DNA of 64,000 bases from Brachionus rotundiformis (GCA_016802295.1 JAESIW010000115.1:310001-374000); one strand, 5' to 3'; shown: positions 38,501 through 47,813, counted from the stretch's first letter. Translations and numbers: made by a program. Notes: a model not told the origin generated them from the sequence alone.

Positions 38501-38641
38501 TGCTGCAGCAAATCCGTAATTATTGGCTTTTTCGCTTATAAAGAAATCTATAATTTTGAATTAGTTTGGCAATGAAGGAAATTTACCATTTTTGGAAAGG
38601 CCCAACTGGAACAAAAGCAAAAGCAAAAATACAAAAAGCAT
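19108..38641 (-). CDS. Receptor-type protein tyrosine phosphatase (FN3/PAN-like, Ig, TM, D1-D2)
   Basis: I rebuilt 24 exons on the minus strand with agreeing phases and 1,771 codons: 38587-38641, 38382-38534, 38119-38331, 36889-37026, 36675-36836, 36418-36627, 36247-36366, 35852-36196, 34453-34542, 33511-34368, 33170-33457, 32966-33124, 28751-29481, 24565-24652, 24297-24514, 24121-24243, 23932-24071, 23730-23865, 23383-23682, 23215-23334, 23020-23154, 21309-21637, 19232-19379, 19108-19164. Order: signal peptide (MLFVFLLLLLFQLG), three FN3 domains interrupted by PAN-like cysteine modules, four Ig domains (three in one exon), one normal FN3, TM helix, long juxtamembrane region, phosphatase domains D1 and D2. 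Ectodomain introns are all phase 1, as in shuffled modules. The family dephosphorylates tyrosines in adhesion and axon-guidance signalling. Ig plus FN3 with tandem PTP resembles LAR-type receptors, but the domain order differs. The 33170 splice site is ambiguous by a few bases. Confidence 0.9.
23382..24652 (-). other. Phosphatase domain D1, predicted active
   Basis: Six exons encode the membrane-proximal PTP domain, and the last continues into D2. The KNRY-type start is SRYKHVYPYDDDNRVKL, followed by FINASYIEG, KIIVMLT, KCWPYW, the WPD loop in YKEWPDRSSP, the P-loop HCSAGIGRTG split between exons 23932-24071 and 23730-23865, and the Q-loop QNWEQYKF. All residues needed for catalysis (Asp of WPD, Cys and Arg of the P-loop, Gln) are present, so D1 should be an active tyrosine phosphatase. 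The phosphotyrosine-loop motif is SRY rather than the usual NRY. The 3' part of exon 23383-23682 (SGLETEF onward) begins D2. Confidence 0.9.
25330..26692 (+). mobile_element. LINE (jockey/CR1-like), nearly full RT domain, decayed
   Basis: It lies in the phosphatase intron 24653-28750, antisense to the host gene. Translation gives the RT core EKLIRDEMIRHLLEHKLLS, HGFMHAKSCTTNLLE, VIVFLDFA then AFDLVSHKLL, a VP-GSVLGSLLFLIFINDLP box with one stop, then KRWSIGFNESKCKVMHM, LEQVQRRATKLVP, YEARLANLGLETLKERR and KWNLLPTSVV. In-frame stops occur at several points, and the FADD box is broken near 25785 (FAN, stop). The 3' end is a (TAT)n run at 26661-26692, as in CR1/jockey-type elements ending in microsatellites. 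The 5' end and endonuclease are missing, so it is 5'-truncated and dead, though recent enough for nearly every block to be legible. Confidence 0.9.
26735..26820 (+). pseudogene. Second LINE tail fragment
   Basis: Just beyond the TAT run, a short frame reads RPPEVLAAISKDNFKKKLDD then FYCHIKYN and a stop. This matches the consensus LP..V..A.S...FK.~LD at the extreme C-terminus of CR1/jockey reverse transcriptases. It is a separate, heavily truncated copy. Confidence 0.5.
27150..27330 (+). other. Unidentified coding-like fragment
   Basis: An open stretch reads NNYGERNMTLEQLKKGAKHE then SVPKNMDNVADIFFEVAL before a stop. Base composition is less AT-rich than the surrounding intron. I do not recognise a family. 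Its position between LINE debris and a repeat suggests a transposon remnant. Confidence 0.3.
27395..27770 (-). repeat. Dispersed repeat, copy A (related to 51.04-51.36 kb)
   Basis: Two landmarks recur in the same order and spacing at 51.04-51.36 kb: CGAGCTAAAGCTTCTTCAG (about 27410-27430) and, 210-220 bases further on, ATATATCCTGATTCGAAACC (about 27637-27656). On the minus strand both copies encode a related peptide, here MAEYKLGFESGYIEFPIPLC. The shared pattern EYK..FE..YIE suggests the end of a transposon protein. The family is unknown to me. Confidence 0.55.
27778..27960 (+). other. Small basic open frame with AT-hook-like motif
   Basis: 60 codons, Lys/Arg/Ser-rich, with KRQRGRVRKIPINDQSKP resembling an AT-hook (core RGR). 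It adjoins the dispersed repeat inside a phosphatase intron, on the opposite strand to the host gene. Probably transposon debris rather than a gene. Confidence 0.25.
27961..28750. other. Intron sequence, nothing recognised
   Basis: The remaining 0.8 kb of the large phosphatase intron before the transmembrane exon. AT-rich, with no coding or repeat signal that I can support. Confidence 0.55.
29482..32131. other. Intron sequence, nothing recognised
   Basis: Most of the 3.5-kb intron between the transmembrane exon and the FN3 exon at 32966-33124. It is AT-rich and without open frames, and a SINE follows at 32146. Confidence 0.55.
32132..32427. repeat. Target-site duplication of the SINE
   Basis: The 14-base direct repeat TAGAAAGGATAATT occurs immediately outside both ends of the SINE (32132-32145 and 32414-32427). 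It shows LINE-machinery insertion and defines the element's exact borders. Confidence 0.9.
32146..32413 (-). mobile_element. tRNA-derived SINE with target-site duplication
   Basis: On the minus strand the element begins with a tRNA-like head. The A box TAGCCGAGAGG lies at 32394-32404 and the B box GGTTCGATCCC at 32350-32360, the normal spacing for an internal Pol III promoter. A body of about 150 bases follows. The 3' end (32167-32186) is identical over 20 bases to the end of the LINE fragment at 1549-1568, and an A tail ends it (T run on plus, 32145-32158). A 14-bp direct repeat, TAGAAAGGATAATT, flanks it at 32132-32145 and 32414-32427. GC content is far above the surroundings. It sits in a phosphatase intron, in the same orientation as the gene. 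Confidence 0.92.
34453..38534 (-). other. Ectodomain segment: three FN3 domains split by PAN/Apple-like inserts
   Basis: Unit 1: first FN3 strands with IKWMYNKTT (38382-38534), cysteine module FECILQCIKIIECKHL...NNCYL (38119-38331), then FN3 E-G strands with DLYKFRLMVYDEM (36889-37026). Unit 2: first strands with LLVRWKQLGP (36675-36836), module KCFDECLKRQDCVKYAF...GNCHL (36418-36627), E-G strands with LLSNYKIKINFKTSFG (36247-36366). Unit 3: first strands with VTLNWTIIEP and module DCFFKCALNKSCLAFTW...NRCFL in one exon (35852-36196), then E-G strands with TQYCYMISVLSNFGFAG (34453-34542). The C-x3-C-x4/5-C...C spacing is that of PAN/Apple folds. I predicted the unit 2 E-G exon from the other two units and then found it with fitting splice sites and phase. 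Confidence 0.7.
37772..38022 (+). pseudogene. LINE tail fragment inside a phosphatase intron
   Basis: In frame pieces read LESASLEGRRIRTIYIYTF (matching L.SLE.RR.RGDLI..YK) and, after a frame change, YFQKDWNKLPSPYFVNKIIL then FDKFRFRNLNETPSFL and a stop. WNKLP followed by the F...RL tail is typical of the C-terminus of CR1/jockey reverse transcriptases. It lies in the intron between exons 38119-38331 and 36889-37026. Confidence 0.6.
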
Positions 38642-39746
38642 AATACAACATTCAGTCTTTATTTTTGAGTCATTTAACAATCAAGCTTTTTTCCAAATAT
38701 TTGGGAAAAATAAAAATATTTTCGACAAAACAAAATGAGAAGATAAGCTAGATCGTTTAATAATTAAGGATATGGGATAGAAAATTGAGTTTCATTAAGG
38801 TTAATAAAACAAAATCTTAAGATTATTTTTTAATTCATAAATTAAGTAAATAACTTTTTTAAAAGTTAGAAAATAAAAACCACAGTCGTCTTTTATTCTT
38901 GTTTTTGTTAAAACTAGATAATTCTGTTTGCCAAGAGCTTTAAATCGAAAATAAAGTTTTATGAGATTACATTAAAAAAGATTAGGGTCTAATTTAGAGA
39001 CAATAAAAATATTTTGCTACAATTAGTCGCTAAAAATGAATAAGCTTAAGGATCTGGAGAATGAGATTTAAAATTTTTACTGATTGACCAAATATTAAAA
39101 GTTAATTATTTTTTTCTTTATTTCAAAGCTAAAGTAACAAATTAACCTTTATCTTCGAAATACGAAAATGGATAAGATTTCCATTTTATTTCCTTTTTTG
39201 TTCAGTTTAAAGATAAAAATAATCATGATCGTATTGAATGATTTTTTATATTATTTTTATAAAGCCAAGAATTAACTCAATTTATAAATTTCTCATATGT
39301 GATAAAAAAATTAAGATATGAAATAATTAAAAATGCGAATATTAATTTTTCTGATTTATTTTATTTTATCCAAATTAATTTTTTTTCAATTACAAAGCCC
39401 TTTTTGGTTGTTGCTTAATATTGTTTATTTTTCGTGATCTTCGAAAATTCTTTAAATTTGATCATTACCATACCTACACATAAAGCTCGGAGGGCTTTAT
39501 GTAGCCCTTGAGTTAACTTATCTTTTTAATTTTAATAAAATAAGAATATTTTGCAATAAAAATAAATTTATTTTAATATTTTTTGATTTTGATTATCAGA
39601 TTGAAAAAAAATTTAAAAAAATGATTACATTTTTTTTAATTTTTTTTTTAAACTTTTATTAAAATAAAAATAAAAAAAAGAAAATAGACTGGAAGTAAAT
39701 TAGTTTTTAAAATAATCTTTGATTGTTTTTTGTTTGACCATTAAGC
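38642..39746. other. Intergenic, nothing recognised
   Basis: 1.1 kb upstream of the phosphatase start codon. It should contain its promoter, but I see no clear motif. A short inverted repeat occurs at about 39485-39508 (AAGCTCGGAGGGCTT / AAGCCCT-like). Confidence 0.5.
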
Positions 39747-39983
39747 TTAACATTTGGCTCTCGAGTGAATTATCAAATTATCGATGGATTGCTCAAAATT
39801 GTGCACAGATTTAGTAAGATGCTTTCGTATTTGATTTAACATTTCTACAGCTTGTTGAGTTGTCAAATCATGTTCGTCTTCTTTATTTTCGTTTGAGTCA
39901 ATTTCGGTTTCTTCGTTATCATCATCGCTAGAGTCACATACATTTATTTCTGGACCTGCTTTTTTCGTTTCGTTGCTTGACAT
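39747..39983 (-). pseudogene. Possible pogo/Tigger transposase C-terminus
   Basis: 78 codons: an acidic stretch (CDSSDDDNEETEIDSNENKE) followed by a predicted helix pair with AVEMLNQIRKHL. Tigger-type DDE transposases often end in an acidic linker and a helical segment with a similar A...L..LR pattern. The pogo-like terminal repeats 120 bases away support this, but similarity is weak and an unrelated small protein is possible. Confidence 0.3.
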
Positions 39984-40120
39984 CTAGAATTCATTTTTTA
40001 TTATTAATTGAGGATCATTTTCTTTTAATTTTTATAGATAAATGTGTGAATTTTCTCCGATAAAATTAACCGTTAGTTGACAGAGAAAGATTAGGATTCA
40101 AAAAATATTCATACTTTTTT

Positions 40121-40226
40121 GTCAAGTTCGTTATAAAAAAATAAATTCTACTGAGAATTTTTATAAAAGACTTCGTTATAACCGAGTTTTCGTTATAAGC
40201 GTTTTCGCTATAACCGAACTTGACTG
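40121..40226. mobile_element. Short pogo-like inverted-repeat element
   Basis: The right end, read on the minus strand, is CAGTCAAGTTCGGTTATAG starting at 40226, preceded by TA. The left end on plus is GTCAAGTTCGTTATAA (40121-40136), an imperfect inverted repeat. Inside the right end are three imperfect tandem units of the form TCGTTATAACCGAGTTT (about 40174-40220). Termini of the type CAGT...GTTATAACGAA with TA target sites are characteristic of pogo/Tigger elements. About 106 bp long and non-coding. It interrupts the FLYWCH/MULE reading frame. Confidence 0.6.
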
Positions 40227-40228
40227 TA

Positions 40229-40948
40229 CTTGCTCGAATTGTGGCGGTGCTATACTAAACGTTCCATCGGCATATATACTATTGTTCTCTAATAATTTTA
40301 GATTTTCTTGAGTCGAAAAAATGAAAAATCGATCATTATCATTTGAACCAGAATCGTACAACAAAAAGTTTTGAGTTTGGCCGTCTATGTCTTCTAATGT
40401 TTGAGTTAGACAAATAGGAAAATCAATATCAGATAATGTTTTTGGTTCCGGTGGGTAGTCTGGTCGATTTAGTTTCTTAAATCGATTAACTGCTTGACGT
40501 TCCGCATCATACGATGGCATTAGTGCTATCGCTTCAGGTGACTGTATTTCATTTACAACACTTGCAAGTATTTGACGTGGAGTTACATTTGAGATAACTT
40601 TAGAGCATGTTACAGCTGCCTCTTTGAGTTTTCTTCTCTTTTCTTTGATTTCAAATTGACTAACTTTGGAGCATGATTATGTTGTTGATCATCTTGACTA
40701 TTAAAGTAAACTGAATATTCACTCCCAATAGTATTACCATTTGTAAAACATTTAGCCTTGCAAAATATTGTAGTTTCAACACACCTCCAATTGAACTTAG
40801 AATCTTTAGTTTGACTTGAAATTCGATAAAAAAATCCATCAAAAGATTACTGCGGTTGACCTCTCTGTGATGATTTTACAAGTTCAACTTGAACTTGTAA
40901 ATCATTAAATTGATCAATTAGATCATTTAAATTATTATTTTCACCCAT
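40229..40948 (-). pseudogene. FLYWCH zinc-finger / MULE transposase gene, broken
   Basis: The frame starts MGENNNLNDLIDQFNDL and runs through SSQRGQPQ to an in-frame TAA (40846-40848). It then continues FDGFFYRISSQ and the FLYWCH finger pattern NWRC...FCKAKC...QHNHAP. A frameshift follows in an A-rich run near 40640-40665. The downstream frame holds MPSYDAERQAVNRFKKL, FLLYDSG and YADGTFSIAPPQF, the start of the MULE DDE transposase core (ADGTF carries the first catalytic Asp). Coding then stops at the pogo-like insertion. So there are three lesions: stop, frameshift and truncation. FLYWCH-MULE genes are transposon-derived and common in some invertebrate genomes. Confidence 0.8.
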
Positions 40949-41700
40949 TGAAAATATTTGCTAAAATGAACTTGTTAAATTTAAGTGAATGTGTTTGCTA
41001 TTTTTTTTTGCTAATTTTATTATACAATATAGCTAATTTTATAATCTTGTTAAATTAACCGTGCTAAAATGAAACAGCTAAAATGATATTGCTATTTTTT
41101 AGTCTGCTAAAATAATACAGAGCCGTTTTACTGATGTAATCCATCACAACTTTTTGGTCTTAGAGGCAGAAAATGGTCATTTAATTCTTATTGACAGGTC
41201 TAATCACTGCTTTTTATCTAAAAATTGGTTAAAAAAAGGATGAAGAAAAGTGTTGAACAAATACATAAGCGTCAGTCCAGTTGGGCTCAAAGGGAGTATA
41301 ATAATGAGATAGAATTTTGATATTTAAAGATAATTTTTTCATTTAAATAACTCTATATTAAATGAACAAGCAGTTTTCCTAATTAGAATAGTTGAGTTAA
41401 AATTAATCCAAATGAATATTTTTCATTAGGTTTTAAAAAAGAATACAACCAAAAACAAACACTTTACAGAATGATTTATTTCAAAATATATTAAAAAAAA
41501 ATAAATTTAAGTAACCACCACATTATAAATATTATTTAAATATATTTTCGGAAAAACTTAAATCTATAAGTAAAAATAAAGTAAAAAAAAAAGCATTGTC
41601 TGCACTGGCGTCACTCACAATACCAATTCTTAACTGATTTAAAAAAAATGAAATAAAAAAACAACCACCGTTTGGATAAAAATTCACAAAAACATTTTAT
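40949..41700. other. Intergenic, short repeated motif only
   Basis: About 750 bases. At 40960-41115 the motif TGCTAAAATGAAAC/AGCTAAAATGATA recurs several times imperfectly upstream of the FLYWCH pseudogene, possibly the remains of that transposon's end. Otherwise nothing recognised. It includes the ITFG1 3' UTR. Confidence 0.4.
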
Positions 41701-44700
41701 TTACAAACCATCAAAATGGAAACGTTGTGACTCTATTTTTCGCTCTTTTTCATCCATTTTCTAATTTTTTAAAGTTAATTAATTTTTTCACATACACAAT
41801 TTAATTAATAAAATCTACCTTTTCTCTAAATTGCAGTAAACCAATCATTACAATTAAGCAAATCATAGTGCTTCCCAGAGCAATGCCAGTCATGAGTATA
41901 TTTTTTGATGGTGTAATAAATAACTGCATTTTCCAGCTAAATATTAAAATTAATTATTCGAACATTTAATAAAATAGATCCTACTTATGCATATTATATC
42001 TTGGAGAGGGATTTATTACTAGTTGTGAATTTGGAATAATTTGGTGCCATTCTTTGCTAAATGCTTGAATTTTTCCACTATCTGCCAAAATCGAAATGGC
42101 CAGATGCTCCACAAAATTGGGCGTTGGGCCTAGTCCAAAAATTATATAGGGCAATTGAAGCGACATGTAGCTAGTTTGAGATAGCTGGGTTGCATACATT
42201 GCCACTTTTTGGTACTCGTTTGATATTGATTCAATTTGTACCAAAGCTCCCGGATAATTGAGACCGTATGGAATGCTTTGAAATGGACATTTTGCTTGAC
42301 TGCACATACCTGGAATTACCATTACTTTGAGAAAATACACATCGTCATAGTAGTCGTTCTTCAGCGCCACTATGCGGTAATTAGCTTCGCTGGTTGTTAC
42401 TTTTTCTTCTACCACCAGCAAAATATCCAAGTAACCATCATCGTACAAATCGAAAAAGGAGGCTTGAACTACGTTTTTGTATGAGTAAAGACTCGAAATG
42501 TGCTGATCGATTTCGAAGGTACGATTAAAGGTTGACGATGCATTGTAAGAACTATTCGGTATGTTCTTCATTAAGACGGCAAACTTCTCTTTAATTTGAC
42601 TTTAATAAAAATTATAATAATTAAACAGAAATTTTATTAGAAATTTAATTAATTTTTTAATTCTTAAATAAAATTACTTTTCATCAACATTTTCCGTCAG
42701 TACAAGCATAAGATCCAAATAGCCATTCAAGTTATAATCGCCTGACTTTACACTGATACTATTGCCCCAGTAAGGCTTGAATTCATCTTGGGCTATAAAT
42801 CCGTAATTGCCAAAATTGATGGGAACTTGATTCCACTTTTGAACAAAAATTAGATTAACATTGTTTATTTATTTATAAATTTTTTTAAAAAGTTTTTGAA
42901 AAATTAGCACCAAATGGCAATTGAGATTAGTTGAAAAATTTTATAAAAATAAACAGGGCTATATTTTGGTATAAGTATATCTTTAATGAATCGACTATTT
43001 ATTATCTAATTTATTTTTAGCTAATCAAAAGTGGCTTAGTTCTATCTATATTGCTTTCTTGTAAAGCATACTTAGATCTTTAAAAATTATTTGATTTAAA
43101 GAAAATTTTCTATCATCTAAAGGCTTAAATTCTTCAATAAATACACGATTTTGGGGTCACTTATTTGCAAGCGGTTTTCGGTACTTATAAATAGACAAAT
43201 CAATAAGCCAAATTACGTGAAAAAAGTGAATTTAAAAAATTTGTCCATAATTCAAGAATAGAATTTAAATACCGTAATGCCTTGCCCCCTAATGCATTGC
43301 ACTTTAAACCAGAATTCTGGATTTTAATGCTGCATTTAACCCACTTTTTTTCCAGATACGCTGCGACTAAAAATGCTGCAGTTAATGTCAAAATTTTGGT
43401 AAAAATGCCGCATTAAATATGTAAAAAATATGTAAAAATAATCAAAATTAAAAAATAAAAAAAATTAAAATTAATAATAAAAAGTTTTTATTTTTTTTTA
43501 CATATTTAATAATTATTTTTACCAAAATTTTGACATTAACTGCAGTATTTTTAGTCGCAGCGTATCTGGAAAAAAAAAGTGGGTTAAATGCATACATGTG
43601 GTTGTGAAGTTGGTTTCAATTCGATCATTTCAATTCAGAAAAACTTGAATAACTATTTCACTAAAAGAGATAATTTAGTTCTATAAAATGCTCAATTATA
43701 AGCAAATTTGCTTTATTCAGTAAAATAAGTCTGTAAAATACTCTGCAATTTTATGCATTTTGCACACCATTAAAAAGTATTCAAATCAATTGTGCACTCA
43801 CTTTGCAGAGTTTTTGCAGACATATATTTTCGTATTAAGCAAAGTTGCTTAAACATTAAGCAGTTTATAGAACTAAATTATTCCTTATGGTAAAAAAGTT
43901 ATTCAAATTTTTCTGAATTGAAACGATCGAATTGAAAAGAACTTCACAGCCCCTGCATACATTAAAATCCAGAATTCTGAAAATAAGTGCCGCATTAGGG
44001 GGCAAGGCATTACGGTAAAAAGCTATTTTTCAATTTTGAAGCAAAAAAGTTCCAATTTTTTTTCCAACTAATGTGATTAACACCAGAAACACCAAGAATT
44101 TTTTCTTAATTTTTAATCAAAAATATATTTTAAATATTTGTAGTAATTTTGATTTAAAATAAACTTTTTCTTAATTATAAAGATAAAATCTACATAATTC
44201 CTAAAAGATTGAATCTGTCCAAAAGATACGAGGATTTTAAATTTCTTAAAACGAGTCAAAATGACTCGTTTGGTGCTTCTAGTGTTAAGTCAAATATCTA
44301 TTTTGACAATTCTATTTCATATAAATAAACTGAAAAAAATTTTTTTTTAAATAAATGATAAGAGCTTTAAAATTTTTCTTAAAAATATAATTTCTTTTAA
44401 AGAAATAAAAAAAACCTTACCTTATTCAATTTTCGAATAAATATAAAAGAATTGGAGCATTTTTTGTCATTGCAGCAAGGTAGCAAATGCTCAATTTGAC
44501 CATCGCTGTCAAAATCGGCGAACAATGACTGGCCATAAATGAACGACTCATTGGGACCATAATAAGAATCGGTTTTTTCATACCTATTTGTTAATCGATT
44601 TATTTCTAGTACAATAAATATAATTTTCTCATCATCATCCTGACCAACCAACACCAAATCAGACTTAAAATCCCCATTTACATCTGTAATTGTATGAGCA

Positions 44701-45471
44701 AAACCATTTTTTAGCCTAATTTTATCATCTAAAAAAATAAAGTTCATTTTTGACAAATTACCATTTGAGCTTTTATTGACAAAAAATTAAATTTTTACTC
44801 TAAGATTTAAAAAAAATCTTACTCAAAGGAATAAAAACTGGTATTTTGGTCTTTGACGGTCAATAAGATGTCAAGTTTACCATCGCCATCAAAGCTTTGA
44901 AAAAATAAATTAGCCAAAAAGTAAATTAAATAAAACCATCTGTTTACTCGGCGACAAAAGGCTGATCAAGCACATCTAGATAAATTATTTTTTCAGCTTT
45001 GGCTTCATTGTGATATTTAGAAGTCCTTTGTCCTTGATAAAAACTCATTCTATAATTGTCACCATTTTTGTAGGTGACTAATAAATCCATGGCTGAGTCA
45101 CCGATATAGTCTCCAGGAACTATGTTAACAATTGGTAAATTGACACTAATTAAACAAAAATAAAATTTTTTAATATCAATTTTGGCTCATTTGGCTCACT
45201 TGAGAATATGGGAGCGAACAAACAGTGGCTCTTTCTCCTGAGCGAGCCATATTTCGATTTGATCGCCCGTTTTGGTCACGCAAATGATGTCCACGAGCTT
45301 GTCCGCATTGAAATCACCATAAGCGTGCGGAACACACTGGATATTGTTGAACAAATCGGTTCCAATGGGCGTAAAGGTGTCTTTTACCGAAAGGGTACAG
45401 TCTATCAGGCATAGAACGATGGCTAAAACTAGGCTCAAACTGGACTTAATCATGCTGTATCGATGGTTCAA
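41701..45471 (-). CDS. ITFG1: T-cell immunomodulatory protein homologue (ITFG1/LINKIN)
   Basis: Eight exons on minus: 45200-45471, 44948-45145, 44823-44894, 44421-44769, 42678-42835, 41985-42599, 41819-41936 and 41701-41760, with agreeing phases and 613 residues (human ITFG1 has 612). A signal peptide (SLSLVLAIVLCLIDCTLS) precedes FG-GAP/VCBS blades whose Ca-binding loops recur: DFNADKLVD, DYIGDSAMD, DFDGDGKLD, DVNGDFKSD, DFDSDGQIE, DYNLNGYLD and DLYDDGYLD. The conserved IIPNSQLVINP segment, a TM helix (ILMTGIALGSTMICLIVMIG) and the tail ending QRFHFDGL follow, as in the family. It is a type I membrane protein; LINKIN acts in cell adhesion in C. elegans. Either of two Met codons could start; the second (MIKSS) sits directly before the hydrophobic core. 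Intron 4 is long because of transposon insertions. Confidence 0.95.
43035..43182 (+). repeat. LINE fragment matching the first 150 bases of the window
   Basis: About 148 bases align with positions 5-148, with a few substitutions and short indels, including the shared stretches GAAAATTTTCTATCATCTAA and GCTTAAATTCTTCAATAAA. The copy at the window start continues into LINE reverse transcriptase, so this is a small truncated piece of the same family, lying in ITFG1 intron 4. Confidence 0.75.
43270..44017. mobile_element. Foldback MITE (outer element of a nested pair)
   Basis: The termini are TACCGTAATGCCTTGCCCCC (from 43270) and its inverted copy ending TACGGTA at 44017. The left arm runs 43270-43421 and the right arm is 43501-43588 plus 43963-44017, so the inverted repeats are about 150 bases around an A/T-rich spacer. 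Both arms share TGTCAAAATTTTGGTAAAAA and GCAGCGTATCTGGAAAAAA with their complements. The right arm is interrupted by the inner element at 43598-43953. Removing that insert and one duplication leaves about 383 bp. It is probably a TA-target DNA transposon derivative (flanks read AAA-TA and TA-AAA). Non-coding. Confidence 0.85.
43598..43953. mobile_element. Inner MITE with long inverted repeats and 9-bp duplication
   Basis: The first about 95 bases and the reverse complement of the last about 95 match closely. They start GTGGTTGTGAAGTT and GGGGCTGTGAAGTT respectively and continue through TTTCAATTCGATC, CAATTCAGAAAAA and AATAATTTAGTTCTATAAA. The 9-base direct repeat TGCATACAT (43589-43597 and 43954-43962) abuts both ends exactly. 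A duplication of 8-9 bp with GGGG-type ends fits hAT or Mutator-like families. 356 bp, non-coding, inserted in the right arm of the outer MITE. Confidence 0.88.
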
Positions 45472-47813
45472 TGGACTATTTGTGTGGGGTTAACTTAAAA
45501 ACTTTAACCATATAAGCAATAATTAAAAAAAATTTATATATAAATATGTATATATATAATTTTCAAGCTATTTTCTATTGCAAATTATAAATATTGCAAG
45601 TTTTATTATAATTTTTATTTTAGTATGTTGTTGTCTTGATTATATACTGAAACTATCATTTGCATTTTACATAATATAAGGTATGAATAAATGATTGCAA
45701 AAAAAACCTTATTTGTAGTCGAAATAAGAGAAAACAAATGGGCGCATAGCCCATAGATTATTTGAGTAAATTAATTTATCTTTATGTTATTAAGGATTCC
45801 ATACAAGACGTACAAAACAAATATAGAATTTAGGTTAAATATATAAGTTTTGTTTAGCATGTGTTTAGGCCCGGTTCTTACCAAATTTTGTTTTCATACA
45901 GTCTCTAATTGTCAAGATTGTAAAATTTGGTCAATTGCATGTCAACAAAATGAAAGATAAAGCCTTAATTTTTCAATTAGCCACATTTTGTTTATTTAAA
46001 AATTGCACAAGAAAATATTTAGTTATCTAAAAATTGAACCACTTTTTAAATAAAATTTCCCATACATGGACAGATTTAATTTTGCCTTAAAATTGGGCTA
46101 ATTTTTCTACTATCTCTTTAATTGAAGTATTAAAAATATCTCTTAAAATAATACACAATTGTTTGATCTAGTTTTTATTTATATTTTTGAAATCTGATGC
46201 AAAAAAAATAAAGTAACATCAAAATGACTCGTTAATAGGGTAATAAAAATCAACACTATTTAAAATTATAAAAAAAAGTCTCGAAGAGTTTAAATATGCA
46301 AATCCCTTTAATAATATTTCAACCCTTTACAATAATATTTTGTCTAATCAAGCTTTAATTACATCCATTAATCTGGATTTCCAATTTTTATTTTTTTTAC
46401 AATTTATTTACTCAAACAAAAAAAACTATTATTTTCAAATTTATAATTTTGGATAGACTAAATTTAACATGAATCAATAATTATTAACATTTAAATTTTT
46501 TAAACAATTTTTATTATTTAAACAAATGTTGAAAAATAAATAAATAATTACAAACCTAGTGTGGCTAATGAATATTCAATTAATATTTTAGTTTTTTTTA
46601 ATTTTAATTAGACAAAACGAAATAATTTACACACAGATAGTTTACAATGAATAAATTGACCGACCAAGTCTTAACTAAATTTAAAAATAAAAGAATTTAA
46701 TAAAAATTGTAATTAAATTTTTCTGTATAAGAAAAATAAAATTTTGTTTTAAAAGTTAAAAAAATTAATATAAATAGAGTAGAATTGTATGTGACTCTTC
46801 TAATTCGTTTCAGTTCGTGTAAATGTCGGTCAAATTTAGGCTTTTAAGGCTATGAATTTATAAAATTTTATTTAGGAAAATAAAAAACTTTTAAATGTTC
46901 GTATATTTTTACTATTGTATTTCTACAACAAAAAAAACTAAAATAATTAAAATTGTGAGTTTAATCCTAACATTAAAATTTAATAAAAACAAAATTTTCA
47001 ATTAATTAAATTTTTTCTCTCAAGACAAATGGATTAATTAATTTTTTTTAATATTAATTTTCACGTAAATACAACAACTACGACGATAAATCCATCCATT
47101 GTTAAGCTAAAATTAGATAAACTTAATTTTGCATTTTTATTTTGTTTATTTAATTTTTAATTTCGAAAACTGAAAACAATTTTAAAAAATAGTTCTGAAA
47201 AAATTGTTAAATTTATATTCAGTCCTTATACAATATTTGCCTAAAAATTTTGTATTTTTATTTTAATTTTCTATTAAAACAAATCTATTTTGCATATCAA
47301 AGAAAAATAATATTAAGACAATTTATTACTAAAAATAAATGATATTGATTTTTCTCTAATAGGATATAGTTAAGCTGGACTAATTTGTTTTTTCCTTAAA
47401 TTTTGACTACTAAAAAGGTTTTTAATTTGTCTTTGTTGTCTTATTGTCATATCCTTTGGCTCTCATTTCTATTTGCATCAATCGATTAACCGTTCCATTA
47501 AATAGTTGTCAAAATAAATACTGATAAAGCCAGCCATTGATGCCACCAAAGTTGGTAAGTAAAAAATCAGGATAATGTTAATGAAAATTTTAATCTTTGC
47601 ATGGTTTATTTAACAGATAGTAAATAATTGAGATTAAATGTATAATAAAGCAAAAACTAATTTAAATAAAATCTAAAACTTCAAATGTTTTCAATTATGT
47701 CTTTTACCCTACTAAAGTATTTTACTAAATAATTAAATAAAGAATGATTGTTTAATTTTTATTTAAAAGAAATTATTTTAAAATAGTCTGAAAAAAACAA
47801 TTTATATACAAAA
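45472..47813. other. Intergenic, nothing recognised
   Basis: 2.3 kb between ITFG1 (5' end) and RBMX2 (3' end), both on minus. AT-rich, with no open frame longer than about 60 codons, RNA gene or transposon that I can support. It should hold the ITFG1 promoter. Confidence 0.6.

Noticed and set aside
43200..43391. 63-codon open frame on minus.
   Set aside because: Lies in the inverted-repeat arm of a non-coding MITE; it encodes nothing recognisable.
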